From positions 1-64,000 of the forward strand of contig CAZLOV010000001.1 of the NCBI GenBank assembly GCA_964561235.1: a stretch of 64,000 nt of DNA, written 5' to 3'. The DNA is from JBCBSP01 sp964561235. GTDB lineage: Bacteria > Pseudomonadota > Alphaproteobacteria > Caulobacterales > Maricaulaceae. A program made the translations under genes and the position numbers. The notes beneath the pieces were generated by a model. It was not told the DNA's origin, did no database searches, and was given only the letters and a program-made list of their open reading frames with translations. Shown piece by piece: positions 60,034 to 64,000 of this stretch (positions are counted from its first letter, which is position 1; every line of letters starts with the position of its first letter).

Positions 60034-60039
60034 GGCCGG

Positions 60040-61188
60040 TCAGCCTCCCTGCGAGGGATTGGTGTTAGCGGGCTGGCGGTTGCGTCCGAGCTGGTCGAGC
60101 GGCAGATACGGGATGGCCCCGCCGCCGTCCTGGTCGAGGATGATCAGCTCGGAGCGTCCAAGCACGCGCTCCATGGTCTCGAGGAACATCCGCCGCCGGG
60201 TGACTTCCGGCGCAGCGGCGTATTCCGTGTAGATCGCGTCGAAGCGGTCGGCCTGACCTTCCGCCTCTGCGATCACCCGGTCACGATAGCCTCGCGCCTG
60301 CTCCAGAATGCGCGCGGCTTCACCGCGGGCTTCCGGCACGACGCGGTTGGCGTAGGCGCGCGCCTGGAGCTGGTTGCGTTCGGCGTCCTGCCGCGCGGCG
60401 TCGACGTCGCGGAACGCGTCGATGACGGTTGCGGGCGCGGAGCTTTCCCGCAGCTGCACTTCGAGGATCTGGATGCCCGCCTGATAGCTGTTGAGCGTGT
60501 CCTGGATGATCGTGCGCGTGCGCCGGGCGGCGTCTGTCCGGCCGGTCGTGATGATCGGCTGGAGATCGGTCGTGCCGACGACTTCGCGCATGGCGCTCTC
60601 GGCGACGGCCCTCACCGTGGCTTCCGGATCGCGCACGTTGAACAGGAAGTCGCGCACGCCGTCGGCGTAGGTCAGATCGACACGCCACTGCACCGTAAAA
60701 TCAACATCGACGATGTTCTCGTCGCGCGTGATCATGAGGCTTTCGGCGTCCGTACGGCCGACGATGACCTCGTTGGTGGTCGTGACCTCCGGCAGAAGGA
60801 CGCGCTCCACCGGAGCGGGCAGCTTGAAGTTGAGGCCCGAGCCGGTCGTGCGGGCGTATTCTCCGAAGCGGAGCACGACGCCGGCCTGATCCGGACCGAC
60901 CATGTAGTAGAGATTGCCGGGCCAGCCGACCCAGACCACGAACGCGCCGGCCAGCAGCAGGCCGAGGCCGGCGCCCGAGGCGCCCTTGCCCTTGCCGCCC
61001 TTGCCGCCGCCGAACATGCGGCCGAGCCGTTCCTGAAGCCGGCGGATCATCTCGTCGAGATCAGGCGGCTCTCCGCCCGGCCCGCCTCCGGGACGCTGGC
61101 CGCCCGGGCCGCGCCGCCAGGGATTGTCGTCACGGCCGCCGCCGGAGCCCCACGGGCCTCCGCCGCCGGCGTTGTCGTTCCACGGCAT
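60040..61188 (-). CDS. hflK: FtsH regulator HflK
   Basis: The 382-residue protein has the Gly/Asn/Pro-rich N-terminus of HflK (MPWNDNAGGGGPWGSGGG), a membrane helix (about residues 71-92), and an SPFH domain. This contains VGPDQAGVVLRFGEYART and SLMITRDENIVDVDFTVQWRV (about residues 150-172). The C-terminal helix has QARGYRDRVIAEAEGQADRF. It is the first gene of the hflK-hflC-deg operon. Confidence 0.96.
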   Translation of the reverse strand: MPWNDNAGGGGPWGSGGGRDDNPWRRGPGGQRPGGGPGGEPPDLDEMIRRLQERLGRMFGGGKGGKGKGASGAGLGLLLAGAFVVWVGWPGNLYYMVGPDQAGVVLRFGEYARTTGSGLNFKLPAPVERVLLPEVTTTNEVIVGRTDAESLMITRDENIVDVDFTVQWRVDLTYADGVRDFLFNVRDPEATVRAVAESAMREVVGTTDLQPIITTGRTDAARRTRTIIQDTLNSYQAGIQILEVQLRESSAPATVIDAFRDVDAARQDAERNQLQARAYANRVVPEARGEAARILEQARGYRDRVIAEAEGQADRFDAIYTEYAAAPEVTRRRMFLETMERVLGRSELIILDQDGGGAIPYLPLDQLGRNRQPANTNPSQGG

Positions 61189-61297
61189 GTGCTTGCTCGC
61201 TAAATAATCGGATCGAAGGGAAGTTTCCGCATGCGCGATATGTGGCCGGGCGGGACGCCGGGTTCAAGTAAAACCGGACGAAACCCGGCTTCGCATG

Positions 61298-61830
61298 TCA
61301 GCGCCGCACGCGCGCATACCGCCGAATCGTGAATGCGGCGTCGTCTTCCTCGCCCGGTTCGACGCGTTCCGCAGACTGCTCCGTCCACTGACCAGGATCG
61401 AGCGCGGGAAAGACCGCATCGCCTTCCGGCGCGAGATCGACCTCGGTCAGAAGCACGGCGTCGGCGAGCGGCAGGCTGGCGGCGTAGATTTCCGCCCCGC
61501 CGATGACGCACACCTCTTCAACGCCGGCGGACGCCGNNNNNNNNNNGCCGCTTCAAGGTGCGCCTCCTCCAGCGCCTCGTCGAGCGAGGCGAAGACCTGT
61601 GCGCCCGGCGCGGAGGCGAGCGTGCGGCTGACGACCAGATTGGCGCGCCCGGGCAAGGGCTGTCTGGGAAGGCTTTCCCAGGTCTTGCGCCCCATCACCA
61701 CCGGCTTGCCGAGCGTGGCCGCCTTGAACCGCTTCAGATCCGAGGGCAGACGCCAGGGCAGGCCGCCGTCGCGCCCGATCACGCCGTTGCGGCCTGCGGC
61801 GACGACAAGGACGATCCTTGGCGCGCTCAC
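61298..61830 (-). CDS. folA: Dihydrofolate reductase, interrupted by assembly gap
   Basis: FolA reduces dihydrofolate to tetrahydrofolate, the partner reaction of thymidylate synthase. The N-terminal part (61547-61830) has VVAAGRNGVIGRDGGLPWRLPSDLKRFKAATLGKPVVMGRKTWESL, with the substrate-binding Asp in PSDL and the PVVMGRKTWES signature. The C-terminal part (61298-61536) has VCVIGGAEIYAASLPLAD (the GGxxIY cofactor motif). Ten N separate them. The halves join in frame only if the true gap length leaves remainder 2 on division by 3, so the ten N are a placeholder. The start overlaps the thyA stop by 4 bases. Confidence 0.9.
61537..61546. other. Assembly gap (10 N) inside folA
   Basis: Ten undetermined bases lie in the middle of folA. 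Both flanks code for DHFR in the expected order, so the gene is probably intact in the organism. Confidence 0.95.
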
Positions 61831-62681
61831 ACCGCCACCGGCGCGGGGATGCGCGGATGCGGGTCGTAACCCTCGATCGAGATGTCCTCGTATTCAAACG
61901 CGAAGAGATCGCTCACCCCGGGGTTGAGCACGAGGCGCGGCAGGCTGCGCGGCGCACGCGCAAGCTGCTCGGCGACCTGCTCCATGTGATTTTCGTAGAT
62001 GTGGGCGTCGCCGAACGTGTGCACGAACGCCCCCGGCTTGAGGCCCGTGACCTGCGCGACCATGCTCAGAAGCAGTGCGTAACTTGCGATATTGAACGGG
62101 ACGCCGAGAAACAGGTCGGCCGAGCGCTGATAGAGCTGCAGGTCGAGCCGCCCGCGCGAGGCCTGGAACTGGAACAGGGTGTGGCAGGGCGGCAGCGCCA
62201 TGGACGGCACGTCCGCCGGGTTCCAGGCGGAGACCACAAGGCGGCGGCTGTCCGGGTTGGTGCGGATCTGTTCAACCACGTGGGCGAGCTGGTCGATCTC
62301 GGTTCCGTCCGGCGCGGTCCAGCGCCGCCACTGCTTGCCGTAGACGGGGCCGAGCTCGCCGTTCTCGTCGGCCCATTCGTCCCAGATCGAGACCCCGCGC
62401 TCCTGAAGCCAGCGCACGTTCGTCAGCCCCTTGACGAACCACAGCAACTCCACGGCGACGGACTTGAAATGCACCTTCTTGGTGGTCAGCAGCGGAAATC
62501 CGTCATCGAGATCACAGCGGATCTGCCGTCCGAAAACGCTGCGCGCCCCCACGCCAGTGCGATTGCCGCCGTCTTCGCCGTTCTCCATAACGTCGCGCAG
62601 CAGCGCTAGATAGGCCCGCTCGATCTGCGAACCGGGAAGCCGGTCGTCGGCGTGTCGGGCGAGGCTGTCGGCGATGGCCAT
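61827..62681 (-). CDS. thyA: Thymidylate synthase ThyA
   Basis: ThyA methylates dUMP using methylene-tetrahydrofolate. The 284-residue protein has NRTGVGARSVFG, FPLLTTKKVHFKSVAVELLWF, the catalytic Cys166 in ALPPCHTLFQFQ, and SADLFLGVPFNIASYALL with HTFGDAHIYENHMEQV. All are signature blocks. Presence of thyA and folA side by side shows the classic ThyA-type pathway and argues against need for ThyX. Confidence 0.97.
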   Translation of the reverse strand: MAIADSLARHADDRLPGSQIERAYLALLRDVMENGEDGGNRTGVGARSVFGRQIRCDLDDGFPLLTTKKVHFKSVAVELLWFVKGLTNVRWLQERGVSIWDEWADENGELGPVYGKQWRRWTAPDGTEIDQLAHVVEQIRTNPDSRRLVVSAWNPADVPSMALPPCHTLFQFQASRGRLDLQLYQRSADLFLGVPFNIASYALLLSMVAQVTGLKPGAFVHTFGDAHIYENHMEQVAEQLARAPRSLPRLVLNPGVSDLFAFEYEDISIEGYDPHPRIPAPVAV

Positions 62682-62822
62682 TCACAGATCTCCTTCAGGG
62701 CTCGGCTGCAGGCTCGGGCGATTCGCCCGCTTCGCCCGCCGCTGCGCGTCCATGATTTCGCTTGCCATCCTCGCCCGGCGGCGCCAACGTCCGCAGGCAG
62801 GAACAAAACAGGAATATCATCG

Positions 62823-63206
62823 ATGATCGGATATGTCACCCTGGGCACCAATGATCTTGAGCGCGCGGTCGCGTTTTACGACAGGATCGCCGCGCTTCTG
62901 GACACGCCCCGCATGATGGAGGGCGATACCTATGTCGCCTGGGGAACCATGGACGGCGGCGCGGGGATCGGGATCATGAAGCCCTTCGACGGCCAGCCCG
63001 CGAGCGTCGGCAACGGCGTCATGGTGGCCCTCGCCGCGCGCGATCAGGCCCATGTCGATGAAATCTACAACACCGCGCTGGCCCATGGCGGGACCTGCGA
63101 GGGGCCTCCGGGACCGCGCGGCGATACGTTCTACGCGGCGTATTTCCGCGATCCGGACGGCAACAAGCTCAACGCCTTCATCATGACCGGGCCTGCGACC
63201 GGCTAA
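62823..63206 (+). CDS. VOC/glyoxalase-fold protein
   Basis: The 127-residue protein has a compact VOC fold: GYVTLGTNDLERAVAFYDRIAALL (about residues 3-26), TYVAWGTMDGGAGIGIMKPFDG, and the C-terminal FYAAYFRDPDGNKLNAFI with the usual Glu ligand replaced by Asn/Ala. CAGGAAT precedes the start. It is unrelated in detail to the tandem VOC pair at 25621-26486. Function is unknown. Confidence 0.85.
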   Translation: MIGYVTLGTNDLERAVAFYDRIAALLDTPRMMEGDTYVAWGTMDGGAGIGIMKPFDGQPASVGNGVMVALAARDQAHVDEIYNTALAHGGTCEGPPGPRGDTFYAAYFRDPDGNKLNAFIMTGPATG

Positions 63207-63254
63207 GGCGCGTCTTTCGCCCGGGCGACTTCAAATTCACCGCCGGGTCGCTTA

Positions 63255-63588
63255 TGTTAAGTGCGTCCTTCGGGACTATGGCGATAAACGCGCGTGGAAT
63301 AACCAGACCGGACCCGGGTGCGAATCCCGGCGGCTCCACCATTTCCCTTCGCCAGAGCGACCGGCGGAGGATCCCTTGCGGGGCCGAATAGGATCGACGG
63401 ATGGGTAAAGACGTTGCTTTCGCCCGAATGGGCTTCGTTACCAGCCCGTTTTCAATAGTTGCCAACGACAACTATGCTGAAGAGGTCGCTCTCGCTGCGT
63501 AACGCGGCGCGAGCATCTCGCTCTTAAAGTCCCGGGCTCTTAGCCAGTCCGGGCGGGGTTCGGGGGCGCCTGGCAACAGAAGCCCCCA
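63255..63588 (+). ncRNA. ssrA: tmRNA, circularly permuted two-piece gene
   Basis: The acceptor piece comes first and ends in GGCTCCACCA at 63341. The coding piece begins at GGGGCCG (63380). These strands pair as a 7-bp acceptor stem that includes the G3-U70 wobble recognised by alanyl-tRNA synthetase. The tag frame 63461-63502 encodes ANDNYAEEVALAA and stop, preceded by the usual TAGTTGCC resume context. A GC hairpin (63562-63567 with 63582-63587) marks the 3' pseudoknot region. Permuted tmRNA is characteristic of alphaproteobacteria. The 5' and 3' limits are approximate. Bases 63342-63379 are the loop removed in processing. Confidence 0.93.
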
Positions 63589-63678
63589 CTTTCCCCTCCT
63601 GTTCATCGAAGATTTGGGACGCGTCATTGCGCGCGTTGAATACGCAGGTCAGTTTCAATGACGCGAAAGCTGTGCGAT

Positions 63679-63708
63679 TGTCCGGATAAATCATGGTTTA
63701 TCCGGACA
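63679..63708. repeat. Perfect 12-bp inverted repeat at the start of a gene
   Basis: TGTCCGGATAAA (63679-63690) is mirrored by TTTATCCGGACA (63697-63708) around a 6-base spacer. The right arm ends 4 bases before the ATG at 63713 and covers the ribosome binding site. It could be an operator for a dimeric regulator or an RNA hairpin that hides the start. Confidence 0.8.
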
Positions 63709-63712
63709 GGCC

Positions 63713-64000
63713 ATGCCCTTTACGCTCCGACTGCTGCCCGAACTCGGGATCGTGCGCCTTGATCATGAGGGCGCCGTAACCGCAGACGAGATCCTGACGG
63801 CGGACGCCGCCGCGCTGGCCTCGCCGCTCTACCGCAAGAATGAAGGCCGATTGATGCATGTGCTCGCCCCGGGCGCCGACCTCAGCGCGATCGATTTTGA
63901 CGTGCTGGAAAAAAGCCTCGCGCCCGCCGTGCACGCGCGGCGCGCCGAGCGCGGGTATTGCCGCGTCGCCTGGGTGATGCCCGACGACTGGAACCGCCCG
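63713..64000 (+). CDS. SpoIIAA/STAS-like protein, 3' end outside window
   Basis: The frame opens with ATG at 63713 and runs past the right edge, giving 96 residues (FTLRLLPELGIVRLDHEG..., then DEILTADAAALASPLYRK, RLMHVLAPGADLSAID, AWVMPDDW). The alternating strand-helix pattern resembles the SpoIIAA-like proteins, as does the small gene after flgH, but overall identity is low. A perfect inverted repeat overlaps its ribosome site. The product is otherwise unknown. Confidence 0.65.
   Translation, partial: MPFTLRLLPELGIVRLDHEGAVTADEILTADAAALASPLYRKNEGRLMHVLAPGADLSAIDFDVLEKSLAPAVHARRAERGYCRVAWVMPDDWNRP

Noticed and set aside
59866..61203. A 445-codon plus-strand open frame
   Set aside because: It is antisense to hflK and hflC, which have clear family motifs.
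1..64000. CRISPR arrays, insertion sequences, prophage or restriction systems
   Set aside because: No direct-repeat array, transposase, integrase, phage structural or restriction gene was seen on either strand.

Overview
The window reads as chromosomal DNA of a GC-rich, stalked or dimorphic marine-type alphaproteobacterium close to Caulobacter, most likely of the Maricaulaceae/Hyphomonadaceae group. The evidence is the combination of fliX, flbT/flaF, flaEY, a CheL-type rod-binding protein, a TipN-like polarity protein, a CtrA box of the form TTAA-N7-TTAA, and a circularly permuted two-piece tmRNA gene. There are no rRNA or tRNA genes, no insertion sequences, no prophage and no CRISPR array. 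Two runs of ten N (36530-36539 and 61537-61546) are assembly gaps, and each interrupts a gene.

Region 1 (1-24.1 kb) is a flagellar island. It holds basal-body genes (fliL, flgF-flgG-flgA-flgH, flgI, a rod-binding protein and a FlgN/FlbY-like chaperone), the regulators fliX and dksA, and the large secreted-looking protein FlaEY. Next comes a pseudaminic-acid (Pse) sugar pathway (pseF, pseB, pseG, pseI, pseC and a Pse-associated methylase), three flagellins, a FlaG-like protein, flaF-flbT, and the TPR-glycosyltransferase FlmG. Together these make, regulate and glycosylate the filament. A small formyltransferase sits, translationally coupled, between pseG and pseI. No PseH N-acetyltransferase is visible. 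This is the most interesting feature of the window, because it suggests an N-formylated flagellin sugar. Sigma-54 promoters (GG-N10-GC) lie in front of flgF, flgI and all three flagellins.

Region 2 (24.1-35.1 kb) is a mosaic of short operons. The first is a tight MoxR ATPase / DUF427 / VOC / VOC / CoxE-like VWA operon. After it come a TetR regulator, NUDIX hydrolase, GST, chorismate mutase, Hpt protein, small membrane proteins, a MaoC dehydratase, a 27-residue signal-peptide-like microprotein, MarR, maleylacetoacetate isomerase and a DUF418 protein.

Region 3 (35.2-47.6 kb) starts with the TipN-like protein and an Mla-type lipid transport operon (mlaE-mlaF-mlaD-lipoprotein). It continues with an MFS transporter, a coupled glycosyltransferase / methyltransferase / QW-repeat toroid-protein operon of unknown product, a further methyltransferase with an alanine-rich exported protein, and proline iminopeptidase.

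Region 4 (47.6-62.7 kb) lies on the minus strand and is mostly housekeeping. It contains an SNF-family transporter, the elongasome operon mreB-mreC-mreD-mrdA-rodA, a TVP38-type membrane protein, a divergent ketol-acid reductoisomerase, miaA, a Deg protease, hflK-hflC, and thyA-folA. The window ends with a VOC protein, the permuted tmRNA gene, and a partial SpoIIAA-like ORF whose start is preceded by a perfect 12-bp inverted repeat.
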